Origin: an uncultured bacterium
GTDB taxonomy: Bacteria > Planctomycetota > UBA1135 > GCA-002686595
Direction: 5' to 3'
Assembly (NCBI GenBank): GCA_938075305.1
Contig: CALJGV010000036.1
Span: forward strand, 26,581-90,580
Length of the DNA: 64,000 nt
Both the position numbers and the translations under genes were made by a program. The notes beneath the pieces were generated by a model. The model ran no database searches. It was given only the letters and a program-made list of their open reading frames with translations, and had not been told where the DNA came from. Shown piece after piece: positions 17,797-26,665 of the stretch; within the stretch, counting starts at the first letter, position 1, and every line of letters begins with the position of its first letter.

Positions 17797-20184
17797 TTAC
17801 TTGCTCTCGGAGAGAGAGCGGAGGTACTTCTCGCGGAAGGAGTCGTCCTCGAAGAACCGCCGCCAGGGGCTCTGCTCCCAGGCCCGCGGACCGTTCCACC
17901 TCTCCGGGTCCCAGAGCTGGCTGGACTGCGAGGCCGCGTTGTTGGCATAGCCAAGTGCAGCCAGCATGGACTCGTCCTCAGTGCTCCTGCGTTGATCCTC
18001 GCGGAGGCCCTCCCCTGTCGCGGACTGCATCCAGGTCACCAGCGCCTTGCGCATCGCGAGGGCGCGATCTGGCTCTCCAAGGAGCAGGTCACGTTCGCAC
18101 ATGGGGTCCTCCGAGAGGTTGAAGAGCTCGGACTGCCCGGTGGTCCTGGGCTTCTCTCGCGATGCCTCGTGGTGGGGCTTGAGGTCCATCGTGAAGAGCC
18201 ATTGCCCTGATCGGACCGCGCCGGAGAAGCCGTGAGCTCCGACCATGAAGCGCGGCTCCTCGAGGAACTCATCAGCCACCGCCTCCCTGAGGTCCCGCCC
18301 CGGGAAGTCCTCGTGCTCGAGGCCGCTCAGGGCGAGCAGTGAGCGGGAGATGTCGAGGTGCCGTACCGGGGCATCAAGCATCAGCCCACGCGGCCCCCCC
18401 TTCCAGGTCATGATGAGCGGGATCCGGGTGGTGCCGGGATAGAGGCCCGCGTGATTCCACCAGATGCCGTGCTCTCCGAAGGACTCTCCGTGATCTGCGG
18501 TGAAGGCCACCAGCCCGTCTCGCACCCGCGGGTGGTCGAGGACCTCGGCCAGGGCGCCGTCGAGATAGTCGACCTCGGCGCGGTACTGGGCGTAGGGATA
18601 GTCGACGTCCTGGAGGCCCTCGAGCCAGCCGGGGATCAGCCGCTTGTCGAGTTGCAGCGGCCGGTCTCCGAAGGGCTCGTGCCCGTCGTAGTACTTCCTG
18701 TCGAAGGGCTTGGGAGGGCCGTAGGGCTCGTGGGCATCGAACAGGTGGAGCCACGCGAAGACCGGGGCGCCCTCCGCTCCATCGATCCAATCCACGAGCC
18801 GCGAGATCGAGACCTCACCGTCTCGCTGGAGCCTGACTGGCCCCTCCATTCGGTCGAACCCCTGGCCCAGGCCGCTGTGCTGGTCGAGCAAGTGGAACGA
18901 GCTGGTCACGGCGAAGGTCTCATAGCCAGCCGCGGCGAACCTCTCTGCGAGGGTCTCGGCCGCGGGCGCGAGCCGGGCGCGGTTGGAGAGGATCCCGATG
19001 TCCCGCGGGTGCATGCCCGTCATCAGTGCCATGTGGGACGGGTTCGTGACGTTGGTCGAGGAGAGGCAGTTGCTGAACGCAACTCCCCTCGCCGCCAGCG
19101 CATCCAGGTGCGGAGTACTGACGGGGGAGTTGGTGTTGAAGACCCCAACGTGATCTGCCCGGTGCGTGTCGGACGTGATCAGGAGGACTGTCGGCCCCGC
19201 CTGCCCTCGGCGACGAATCGCTGCCTCGCTGATGTACCCCACCGCGCAGTCTTCGCTGTCCGCGCGTTGCACAGAGACGTCCAGCGTCGCCGGTCCGGCG
19301 CCGGCCTCGGCGGCGGTGAAGCGCAGCGGGGCCCACTCGTCCTTCCCAACGGTGACCGAGCGTGTGCTTGTGTCTTGGCTTCCGCTAAGGGTCACCGTGA
19401 AGCGGAGGGCGGCCTTCCCGAGGAGGAACTCGGGGTCGCCAGCAACGTAGAGCTCAAGCGCTTCGCCCTCACTCAACTCGAGCGCAGCCGAGCGGGGGCT
19501 CTCGGAGGTGACGCTGATCGAGCGTCGGAGGAGGTCCCCGACCAAGCGTGTCGTGCCGCCGGGGTCTCCCGCGATGAGATAGCGAGAAAGGGGCTGTTCG
19601 ACGAAGGAGACGCTCTGGGCGATGTCGACCGCGCATTGACCGGCGAACTCGACCTTGAATCGGTCCGCCTTGGGAAGCCCGATCCCCTGTCCGGGGAGCG
19701 TGAAGGTGACGACCTCGAGCCCGCCGGTGGCCTTGAACTCACCCCCTCTTGACCGAAAGACCGTCTTGCCGTCCCGCTTCAATTCCAGATGGACAATCTC
19801 CTTTGTGCCCTGGATCGCGGCGGCCTCGAGGACGACCTGGTTGAAGCCGTCGGCCTCTTGGGGGACCGGCCCCTCGATGGACGTCGCCTGACCTCTTCCC
19901 GTCAAGGACATCCCGCGCAGTGGCGCCTGCCCGCCGGAGGGGTCGGCCAGGTCCCGGCGTCCCACCTCACCCGCGGCTTGGCCCGACCACGGAAAGTCAT
20001 TCCCGGCGGCCTCGAGGGTTGCAAGAAGCTGGGCGGTGTCGTCCGAGGGGGGCAGCGGCTCGAATTCGATGCGCGCAAATCCTCCGGGTCCGGTCGGTGC
20101 CGGGTCCGTGTCCCCGGCACAGGACATGATGGCAAGCAAGGCCATCCCCACGAGGGAGACTCGGTCGAGCACGGCGCATTTCAT
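17797..20184 (-). CDS. Secreted sulfatase-superfamily lipoprotein with Thr at the nucleophile position
   Basis: A 795-residue exported protein with a signal peptide ending near IMSC, a probable lipobox. Residues about 30-320 are a large N-terminal beta-rich region I cannot assign. The alkaline-phosphatase-like sulfatase domain begins at about 328 with VLLITSDTHRADH (metal Asp). Later metal ligands are in TADHGESFGEHG. The nucleophile motif, normally C/S-x-P-x-R, reads T-N-P-S-H near 380, so there is no Cys or Ser to become formylglycine. Thr is the nucleophile in phosphotransferase and phosphodiesterase relatives such as LtaS. I infer phospho-ester rather than sulfate-ester chemistry. It is a single gene, upstream region 20185-20489. 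Confidence 0.85.
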   Translation of the reverse strand: MKCAVLDRVSLVGMALLAIMSCAGDTDPAPTGPGGFARIEFEPLPPSDDTAQLLATLEAAGNDFPWSGQAAGEVGRRDLADPSGGQAPLRGMSLTGRGQATSIEGPVPQEADGFNQVVLEAAAIQGTKEIVHLELKRDGKTVFRSRGGEFKATGGLEVVTFTLPGQGIGLPKADRFKVEFAGQCAVDIAQSVSFVEQPLSRYLIAGDPGGTTRLVGDLLRRSISVTSESPRSAALELSEGEALELYVAGDPEFLLGKAALRFTVTLSGSQDTSTRSVTVGKDEWAPLRFTAAEAGAGPATLDVSVQRADSEDCAVGYISEAAIRRRGQAGPTVLLITSDTHRADHVGVFNTNSPVSTPHLDALAARGVAFSNCLSSTNVTNPSHMALMTGMHPRDIGILSNRARLAPAAETLAERFAAAGYETFAVTSSFHLLDQHSGLGQGFDRMEGPVRLQRDGEVSISRLVDWIDGAEGAPVFAWLHLFDAHEPYGPPKPFDRKYYDGHEPFGDRPLQLDKRLIPGWLEGLQDVDYPYAQYRAEVDYLDGALAEVLDHPRVRDGLVAFTADHGESFGEHGIWWNHAGLYPGTTRIPLIMTWKGGPRGLMLDAPVRHLDISRSLLALSGLEHEDFPGRDLREAVADEFLEEPRFMVGAHGFSGAVRSGQWLFTMDLKPHHEASREKPRTTGQSELFNLSEDPMCERDLLLGEPDRALAMRKALVTWMQSATGEGLREDQRRSTEDESMLAALGYANNAASQSSQLWDPERWNGPRAWEQSPWRRFFEDDSFREKYLRSLSESK

Positions 20185-20489
20185 GGTCGAAGTATCTCTC
20201 GCTCAGGCCCCCCGGGCGATCAAAAAAAATGGCGGCTTCAGGATGGGGTGCCGTCCAGCACTCGGGGCCCTGGAGGCCACTGCTGGGGTCCGGTTGGGTC
20301 GTCCTCAATTGGTGGTCGGTCCGGGGTACTCCATCGTCAGGCATCGGAGCCTCGAGCGACCTGACTCACCTCGGGCCTCTCTCGGGACCCACGCCCGGTC
20401 CACAGCGTCGCCCCGAGCTCGATCCGGCGAGCTCCACCGAGAGGCCCCTTGGCCTGGCCAACTCGCCGCGCAGGCCGGTCTTGCGGCGT
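20185..20489. other. Intergenic region with an A8 tract
   Basis: This gap of about 305 bases lies upstream of the leftward sulfatase-like gene and downstream of the leftward methyltransferase. It should hold the sulfatase-like promoter. The one striking feature is a run of eight A residues at 20222-20229, which reads as T8 in the direction of transcription. No strong stem precedes it, so a classical terminator is not supported. No gene is seen. Confidence 0.45.
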
Positions 20490-21302
20490 TCAGGGGCGGC
20501 GCTTGAGGACCAGGATGGTGTCGAATTGCCGGTCGGAGAGCGTCTGGGGCTCCTCGATCTCGTAGTGGAAGTCGTAGGTCTCCACGTGCTCGAACTCAGG
20601 CACCGCGCGGAGCATGCGCAGGACCTGCGCCGCGTCGTAGGTGCGGAACTCCCAGGTGGTGCGGGATCGCCGCTCCTCACCGCTCTCGACGACTCGCATT
20701 CGGGCCTCGACTCTCTCCCGTCGCCTTGTCTTGTCAGGCGGCCAGGTGGTCACTGTGCAATCCACCTCCGCGCCGCCCCGCTCGACCGTCCAGCGCTCAT
20801 GGGCCTTGCGCGAGGCTCCGTACCTGGAGAGGTGAAGACCGAGGAGGTAGATCCCGCCGGGGCGCAGGGCCCGCGCCACGGCGCGCAGGTGGCTGCGGGC
20901 GTCGCGTTCGCTGAGCAGGTACTTGAAGGTGCTCACGAGGCAGTGGGCGAGGTCGAAGGTCCCCGGAGTCTCGAAGGTCGCCATGTCGTCCTGGACCACG
21001 GTCCCGGCGAGCCCCGCCGAGCGCAGCCGCTCACGGCTGTAGCGCACCATGGCCCCCCCAAGATCAAACCCCCGGACCCGCCAGCCCCGTTCGGCCATGG
21101 CGGCGAGCAGCCGGCCCGATCCACAGGCCGGCTCCAGGACTCTCCTGCCGCGGCCCGGGGTGGCGTGGCGCTCGTGCGCGGCCTCGAGGAAGGCGGCCTC
21201 GAGGTCGGTGTCCACGTCGTAGATGGCGTCGTAGTACCTGGGGGTCTCGTACCAGTCGAGGTCCTCGTAGCGCTTGGCCTTGCCTCTGGTGGTGGGCGTC
21301 AT
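20490..21302 (-). CDS. Class I SAM-dependent methyltransferase
   Basis: A 270-residue soluble protein of the Methyltransf_25/11 type. The start YEDLDWYETPRYYDAIYD is typical of small-molecule methyltransferases of this group. Motif I is VLEPACGSGRLLAAMAERG (about 54-72), motif II GFDLGGAMV, and the post-motif region FDLAHCLVSTFKYLLSERD. The substrate cannot be predicted. Its ATG overlaps the stop of the preceding ApaH-like phosphatase by four bases, so the two are cotranslated and probably functionally linked. Confidence 0.85.
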   Translation of the reverse strand: MTPTTRGKAKRYEDLDWYETPRYYDAIYDVDTDLEAAFLEAAHERHATPGRGRRVLEPACGSGRLLAAMAERGWRVRGFDLGGAMVRYSRERLRSAGLAGTVVQDDMATFETPGTFDLAHCLVSTFKYLLSERDARSHLRAVARALRPGGIYLLGLHLSRYGASRKAHERWTVERGGAEVDCTVTTWPPDKTRRRERVEARMRVVESGEERRSRTTWEFRTYDAAQVLRMLRAVPEFEHVETYDFHYEIEEPQTLSDRQFDTILVLKRRP

Positions 21303-22024
21303 GACCCCGCGTGCCAGCGCTGGCGGGCCGCCACGCTGACGATGCGGTCCTCCTCGGGGATCCAGGCGGTGAGCTCCCCGCCGTAGACGCAGCCCGTGTC
21401 CAGCCCGCGGGTACGCTCGAGTTCGACCAGCCCACGCCGGGCCCAGTGCCCAAACACAACGGTTCGGGTCTCCGAAGTGCGGGCCCGCCAGAAGTGATCC
21501 CAGGGCCGGAACGGGTCCCCCGGGGCGGGCCAGTCGCTCTCGGGCTGCGCCCCCGTGGAGTCACAGTGGCGGGCACGGAGCGCGAACTCAACGGCCTCGT
21601 CCTCGGCGTCCAGGAGGTCCCTCCCCGTGAGGAGTGGCACCGGGTCAATCCAGGCGGGGTGGATCCCTGCGTGGAGGCAGATCACATCCTCCCAGCCCAG
21701 CACCAGGGGTTGCTGCTCGAGCCAGGCGAGGAGATTCTCGCCGTCCGGGGCGGCGAGGAGCGCCTCCAGGGTGGTCCGGCGGCCCCTCCAGGAGGGGTCG
21801 TGCCACTGGCGGAGCATGTGCACGTCATGGTTCCCCAGGACCGGCTCTGCGCCCAGGTCCCGGCACAGGCGGACGCACCCCACGGAGTCGGGACCCCGGT
21901 TCACGAGGTCTCCGACGGGGTGGAGGGTGTCCCCTGCGGGGTCGTAGCCCACCTTGGCGAGCAGGGCCTCGAACTCCTCCCTGCACCCCTGGAGGTCCCC
22001 GATGAAGATGCGCCGGCCGGTCAT
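21299..22024 (-). CDS. ApaH-like metallophosphatase (diadenosine tetraphosphatase family)
   Basis: A 241-residue calcineurin-like phosphoesterase. Metal and phosphate motifs are FIGDLQGC (GDxxG type), VGDLVNRGPDS, LGNHDVHML, ICLHAGIHP and VFGHWA. The layout matches symmetrical bis(5'-nucleosyl)-tetraphosphatase ApaH, which cleaves Ap4A to two ADP; E. coli ApaH is somewhat longer (about 280). A protein phosphatase or a related nucleotide hydrolase is possible. It is the first gene of a two-gene leftward unit with a methyltransferase. Confidence 0.82.
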   Translation of the reverse strand: MTGRRIFIGDLQGCREEFEALLAKVGYDPAGDTLHPVGDLVNRGPDSVGCVRLCRDLGAEPVLGNHDVHMLRQWHDPSWRGRRTTLEALLAAPDGENLLAWLEQQPLVLGWEDVICLHAGIHPAWIDPVPLLTGRDLLDAEDEAVEFALRARHCDSTGAQPESDWPAPGDPFRPWDHFWRARTSETRTVVFGHWARRGLVELERTRGLDTGCVYGGELTAWIPEEDRIVSVAARQRWHAGS

Positions 22025-22141
22025 ACCCGCAGTCTACGGCCTGGGATCTTCCAGCCCGAGGGCTCTCGACACGGGGCGGTCCCCTTCCTACTCTCTTTGG
22101 CCGCGTTCGCCCCGGATGCCCCGGAGCGGCGGTTCAAAGCT

Positions 22142-22303
22142 ATGGCCAAGTCACAGTTCAAAGCAGGCGGCCCCACCCGTGGCCGCCGTCGTGTCCGCAA
22201 GATCGGCATGGGGTCAGGCAAGTTCCTGCTGGCCCGTAAGGACGCCCGCAAGGGTGTCGTCCTCTCCAAGGCGGAGAAGGGCGAAGCAGAAGCCAAGAGC
22301 TGA
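22142..22303 (+). CDS. Small, very basic protein (53 residues)
   Basis: A 53-residue frame beginning MAKSQFKAGGPTRGRRR and ending KAEKGEAEAKS. It contains about 17 Lys and Arg, few hydrophobic residues and no Cys, Trp or Tyr. The composition is that of a small ribosomal or nucleic-acid-binding protein, and a start such as MAKSQ is typical of those. It stands alone between a leftward phosphatase and a rightward transporter gene, 17 bases before the latter's GTG. I do not recognise a family; TIGR04137-like small basic proteins and ribosomal protein Thx differ in sequence. The frame is also open upstream without family-like sequence, so start and reality rest on composition. Confidence 0.6.
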   Translation: MAKSQFKAGGPTRGRRRVRKIGMGSGKFLLARKDARKGVVLSKAEKGEAEAKS

Positions 22304-22320
22304 TCGAGGCGCCGACGAGC

Positions 22321-24549
22321 GTGTCCACAGCTGCGCTCACCTGCGCCCTCGCCGCCGCCGCCAGCTGGGCGGTCGCTTCGGTCTCCATCAGCCGCGTCCT
22401 CGCACGCGGCGACGTCAGCCCCGCTGCCGCCAACCTGTTCAAGAACGGGGTGGCGGCGAGCTGCTTTCTGGTCCTCGCGCTCGCCGGGGGGGGCCGCTGG
22501 CCCGTGGGGGACGCGTGGCTGTGGCTCTTCGGGTCGGGGCTCCTCGGCTTCGCCGTCTCGGACACCCTCTACTTCGCGGCCTTCCGACGCTGCGGCGTGC
22601 AGACCGCGGCGACGGTGATGCTGCTCAACGTCCCGATCGCGACGCTGCTCGCCGTGCCGCTCGCCGGGGACGTCCTCGACGTACGCCTCGCGGGCTTCAT
22701 GGCCCTCGTCCTCGCGGGGGTCCTGCTGGTGACCCTCGACCGTAGCGGGGCGAGCGACGGGGAGGGCCACCTCAACCCGAAGGGGAAGCGGGTCCTCGGC
22801 GTGCTCCTCGCGGTGGGCGCTGCGACGGCCATCGGCACCGCGGTCCCTCTGGGTCGTGGGCGCTTCGACGAGGTCGACGTCTTCACCGGCGGCTTCGTGC
22901 GGCTCCTCGGGGGCGCCTGCGGTGCGCTCCCCATCGCGCTCCTCTCCGGTCTGGGCCGGACCAGCACTCCGGTCAGGGAGCTCCGCCGTCTCGTGGAGCC
23001 GATGCTCGTCGCCCCGGGGCCGTCCTCGGTCTGGGGCAAGGCCTCGCTCATCGGGGTCGGCAGCGCCGTCCTCGGGCTCTTGCCGTACCACTACGCCATG
23101 CGGGAGCTCCCGGGCGGGCTCGCGGCGGTCCTGTTCAGCTCCACGCCGCTCTTCACCCTGCCGCTCTGCCTGTGGATCGGGCAGCGGGTCGGGTGGCTCT
23201 CGGTCCTCGGCACGGGCGTCGGCTTCGCGGGGGTGGCGGCGATCCTCCTGGGGGCAGGCGCCTCGGGGGCGGCGGAGGGGACCACCCGCGTCCGCCTGGA
23301 GGTGGAGCTGGTGCCGTTCGCGAGCCCCACCAGCGCGCGCTTCCCCGCCTTCGTGGAGGGCGGCGGGGCGCTCGACGGGGAGGCTGGCGCCGCGGTGCCC
23401 CCCGCGGTGCCCCCTGCGGTGACCACGGCGCGCGCGGCCCGGGGGGGCGACAGCACCTTCAGGCTCGTGCTCATCGGCGACCTGGACCCCTCGTCCCCGT
23501 CCGAGCGGACGGTCACCATGGAGTCGTCCGAAGGGGACCCCGAGGCGCGGCGCTACTTCGTCAACTGGGCGGACATCCCCAGGGCCGCGCGCCTGAGCTC
23601 GGGGGCCCTCCTCGCCGCGACCCTCGAGCGGCTCGGTGATTCCACCTACGCCTACGGCGTGCGGCTGACCCTCGAGGAGGACGGGCCGCCCGGTCGCGAC
23701 CTGGGCTGGCTCCACGAGGACCGTCAGCCGGTGGAGCATGGCTTCGTCTCCTTGCTCCCGCAGCCCACCGGCGGCGCGCTCTGCGTGTGGCTCGATGGCC
23801 GCGCGGGCGGGGAGGTTGACCATGGCTCCGGCCACGGCGCAGGCGGGATGCAGCTGCGCGCCCGGACCCTCGACGCGGGCGGCGCCCTGGGCCCGGAGCA
23901 GCTGCTCGACGACCTCGTCTGTGACTGTTGTCCCACCGACGCGGTGGCCCTGGCCGACGGGTCGTCCGTGGTGGTCTATCGCAACCGGACCGAGGACGAG
24001 GTCCGCGACATCTGGACGGTCCGCCGGGCTCCGGACGGCAGCTGGAGCGAACCGCGCCCGGTGTATCAGGACCTGTGGCGCATCGCGGGCTGTCCGGTCA
24101 ACGGCCCCGCCGTCGCCGCGGAGGGGATGACCGTGGCCAGCGCCTGGTACACCGAGGGTGCGGCCGGGGGAGCGCCCCGTGTGCTGGTGGCGTTCTCCAC
24201 GGACGGTGGGCTGCGCTACTCGCGTCCCATGGAGGTCGCGGCGGGGCTGGCGCTCGGCCGCGTGGACATCGCCCCTGGGGGGGCGGGCGCCTTCGTGGTG
24301 ACCTACCTCGTCGCTCCAGACGGAGAGCCGGCGCGATGGACCGCCCGGGTCGTGTCTCCGGGTCAGGACGTGGGGCCGCCGGTGGAGATCGCCGGCGTGG
24401 ACCCGGGTCGACGGAGCGGACGGTTGAGCCTCGCCGCGCACCCCGCCCAGCCCGGGACGCTCCACGCGATCTGGACGGTGGAGGACGGGGTCCAGGCCGC
24501 CCAGCTGCGGGTCCTGCCGCTCCCCGCCGCGGCGCCGGCGGCGCGCTGA
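22321..24549 (+). CDS. EamA/DMT-family transporter fused to a sialidase-like (BNR) propeller domain
   Basis: One uninterrupted 742-residue frame from GTG 22321. Residues 1-318 contain about ten hydrophobic helices with two EamA repeats, as in drug/metabolite exporters. After a Pro/Ala-rich linker (about 320-385), residues 385-735 match the exo-sialidase-like proteins found in Planctomycetota and Bacteroidota, with the CDCCPTDAV motif near 533, VVVYRNRTEDEVRDIW, WRIAGCPVNGPAV and VLVAFSTDGG. The propeller normally has its own signal peptide; none is visible inside the frame. With ten helices and a cytoplasmic N-terminus the propeller would sit in the cytoplasm, which is odd for this domain. 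Two genes joined by a lost stop or a sequencing error remains possible. Confidence 0.8.
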   Translation: MSTAALTCALAAAASWAVASVSISRVLARGDVSPAAANLFKNGVAASCFLVLALAGGGRWPVGDAWLWLFGSGLLGFAVSDTLYFAAFRRCGVQTAATVMLLNVPIATLLAVPLAGDVLDVRLAGFMALVLAGVLLVTLDRSGASDGEGHLNPKGKRVLGVLLAVGAATAIGTAVPLGRGRFDEVDVFTGGFVRLLGGACGALPIALLSGLGRTSTPVRELRRLVEPMLVAPGPSSVWGKASLIGVGSAVLGLLPYHYAMRELPGGLAAVLFSSTPLFTLPLCLWIGQRVGWLSVLGTGVGFAGVAAILLGAGASGAAEGTTRVRLEVELVPFASPTSARFPAFVEGGGALDGEAGAAVPPAVPPAVTTARAARGGDSTFRLVLIGDLDPSSPSERTVTMESSEGDPEARRYFVNWADIPRAARLSSGALLAATLERLGDSTYAYGVRLTLEEDGPPGRDLGWLHEDRQPVEHGFVSLLPQPTGGALCVWLDGRAGGEVDHGSGHGAGGMQLRARTLDAGGALGPEQLLDDLVCDCCPTDAVALADGSSVVVYRNRTEDEVRDIWTVRRAPDGSWSEPRPVYQDLWRIAGCPVNGPAVAAEGMTVASAWYTEGAAGGAPRVLVAFSTDGGLRYSRPMEVAAGLALGRVDIAPGGAGAFVVTYLVAPDGEPARWTARVVSPGQDVGPPVEIAGVDPGRRSGRLSLAAHPAQPGTLHAIWTVEDGVQAAQLRVLPLPAAAPAAR

Positions 24550-24559
24550 GGCGCCCGGG

Positions 24560-26665
24560 TCAGGGCGTGCGCTCGGCGGCGCTCCGGCGGGGTGGGATGA
24601 GGAACAGCGCCACGCCTGGGATCGCTGCCCAGGGGGCGTACGCGAACCAGGGCTCGCTGGTGAAGCTGAGGTGATCCGCCGTGCCGAGGACCAGGAGCCC
24701 GTTGTAGCCGATGTGCAGGATCATGGCGGGGAGGACGCTCCGCGAGCGGAGGGCGATCAGCGCCAGCAGGGCGCCCAGGATTCCGGTGGGGAGCAGCCGG
24801 TAGACCGACGCGTGGACGAGCGCGAAGTAGAGGGCCTGCCAGAAGACGATCCTCTTCCAGGTGAAGTCGCGCTTCATCGCGCTCAGCAGGGCGCCGCGGA
24901 AGACCAGCTCCTCGAAGATGCCGGGGGACAGGGCGAAGAAGAAGAACAGCCACATGGGGCCTGAGCTCCCCATGATCGCCTCCAGCTCGATCCCGCCCTC
25001 GGCCGCTCCCGGCGGCAGGGGCAGGACCTCGGACTGCCACTCCAGGAGCCGGTGGGCCCCCTTGGCCAGAGCCGGGACCAGGAGCAGGGCTCCGAGGGCG
25101 TGGGACGGCCTGGGTAGGCGCAGCCCGAGGGCCTGCATGAGGCGGCGCGGCTCACCCCGGTCCCTGGGGGCGGTCCACCCGATGGCGAGGGCGAGCGCCG
25201 GCAGCAGCATCCAGAAGGTGAACCAGAGCCCGGCGTCCAGGTCGAGCCGCTGCACGCTCATGGCGATCAGGTACACGCTCATGACCACCACGAAGCCCCA
25301 GCGGACGCCGTGCCTTCCGCCGGCCTGGAGCAGGTGGGCCTCGCTCTGTCGGTCGCCGCCGCCGCCGAGCACCCGCTCGGCGTCCAGCACGCTCCCCAGC
25401 CGGGCCACCGCGAGCCAGGTCCAGCCGAGGTGGGAGACCATGACCAGGGCGGCGAGCGGCAGCTTCAGGTCCCCCTCGAGTCCCTCTCGCAGGGCGAGGG
25501 CGGAGCCAGAGAAGGGGACCATGGCCCAGAGGGCCGTGAGGGAGACCTCCGGGCGCAGCACGATCGCCGTGGGGATCACCACCAGGAGGGTCACCGGGAA
25601 GATGAGCAGCTGTCCCTCCCGGAAGGTCCGGGCGCCGCCGCACACCAGGCACAGCACGGCGCAGAGGAGCAGGGCGGCGGGGAGCTCGACGACCAGCGAC
25701 GCCAGCCGTCCGTAGGCGATCCCGCTGGCTCCGCCGTCCATGCCTTCCAGGTCCATCAGCCCGGAGGCTGCGCAGACGAGGAGGCTCCCCAGGTTCATGG
25801 CCAGGGTCGCGCAGCCCGCGACGAAGACCGTCAGGAGCTTGCCCATGGCGATCGATCGGTGGGGGACCGGCTGAACCAGGAGGGTCTCGAGGGTGCCCGC
25901 CTCGCGCTCCCCGGCGAAGACCGCGAGCGCCGCGTAGGCGCCGCCGGAGATGAGCACGAGCAGCACGACGAAGGGCAGCCACATCCCGAGGCGGGCGCCG
26001 CTGGCGTCGGCTTCGGAGGCCACGTCCGTGCTCAGGGGGGCGAGCCCTGCGGCCGGATCTCCACCGAGCAGGTGCTCGCGCCGCTCGGCCGCCATGTCCT
26101 CGCCCAGCGCGCGCAGGGCGGTCCGGGCGCGGCCCATGGCCTCCCGGGCGTCGTCTCGCTTGACGTCGAACCAGAGATCGAAGGACGTGCGGAGGAGGTC
26201 CGGCGAGGGACCGTCCGCCGTGGCGACGATCAGCACGTCGAAGGGGCTGCCCTCTTCGTCGGCAGGGGGAGGCCCTTCCTCCGGGCTCTCGCCCTGCTCG
26301 GCATCCGCTGCGGCGGACGGTGAGCCAAAGGTGGAGCGCAGCATCTCCCGCGCGACCTCGCGGGCGGCGTCCTCGTCATCGCTGCGGAGCTCGGAGGCGT
26401 CCACCTCGGTCAGGGTGATGGGGCCCTGGTCCACGAGCCCCGCGAGGAACGCCTCCTCCGTCGCGGGGTCGGCGGAGGAGAGGTCCAGGAGGGCCCGCAC
26501 CGTGCGCTCCGACATGGTCTCCTCGCCGACCGCCTTGAGCGCGCCCGTCCCCCAGAAGAGCAGGGGATAGAGCAGCGCCGGGAGGACGATCGCCGAGAAG
26601 AGGGCGCGTCGGTCCCGGGCGAGCTGGAGGAGCTCGACCCGGAGGACGTCAAGGGACGTCTTCAA
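24560..26665 (-). CDS. NatB-like ABC permease fused to a CPBP intramembrane protease
   Basis: About 701 residues. The N-terminal half is an ABC-2/NatB permease: a first helix near 25-45, a large extracytoplasmic loop rich in acidic residues, then about five helices. The C-terminal third (about 510-690) is a CPBP (Abi/CAAX-like) membrane protease with EELVFRG near 587, FALVH and HIGYNG, which supply the Glu, Glu, His and His/Asn site. TTG 26665 is chosen as start because it overlaps the TGA of the ATPase gene (TTGA) and gives LKTSLDVLRVELLQLARDRR, the usual permease N-terminus. It is the last gene of the exporter operon and ends 10 bases from the convergent transporter fusion. Confidence 0.87.
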   Translation of the reverse strand: MKTSLDVLRVELLQLARDRRALFSAIVLPALLYPLLFWGTGALKAVGEETMSERTVRALLDLSSADPATEEAFLAGLVDQGPITLTEVDASELRSDDEDAAREVAREMLRSTFGSPSAAADAEQGESPEEGPPPADEEGSPFDVLIVATADGPSPDLLRTSFDLWFDVKRDDAREAMGRARTALRALGEDMAAERREHLLGGDPAAGLAPLSTDVASEADASGARLGMWLPFVVLLVLISGGAYAALAVFAGEREAGTLETLLVQPVPHRSIAMGKLLTVFVAGCATLAMNLGSLLVCAASGLMDLEGMDGGASGIAYGRLASLVVELPAALLLCAVLCLVCGGARTFREGQLLIFPVTLLVVIPTAIVLRPEVSLTALWAMVPFSGSALALREGLEGDLKLPLAALVMVSHLGWTWLAVARLGSVLDAERVLGGGGDRQSEAHLLQAGGRHGVRWGFVVVMSVYLIAMSVQRLDLDAGLWFTFWMLLPALALAIGWTAPRDRGEPRRLMQALGLRLPRPSHALGALLLVPALAKGAHRLLEWQSEVLPLPPGAAEGGIELEAIMGSSGPMWLFFFFALSPGIFEELVFRGALLSAMKRDFTWKRIVFWQALYFALVHASVYRLLPTGILGALLALIALRSRSVLPAMILHIGYNGLLVLGTADHLSFTSEPWFAYAPWAAIPGVALFLIPPRRSAAERTP

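Noticed and set aside
20222..20229. A8 tract read as the T-run of a terminator for the methyltransferase gene
   Set aside because: No stable stem directly precedes it in the leftward direction and it lies about 260 bases past the stop.
22021..24465. 814-residue open frame on the minus strand opposite the EamA fusion gene
   Set aside because: It is Arg/Gly/Pro/Glu-rich without any domain, arises from the codon bias of the real gene, and covers the ApaH-like start region. A shadow.
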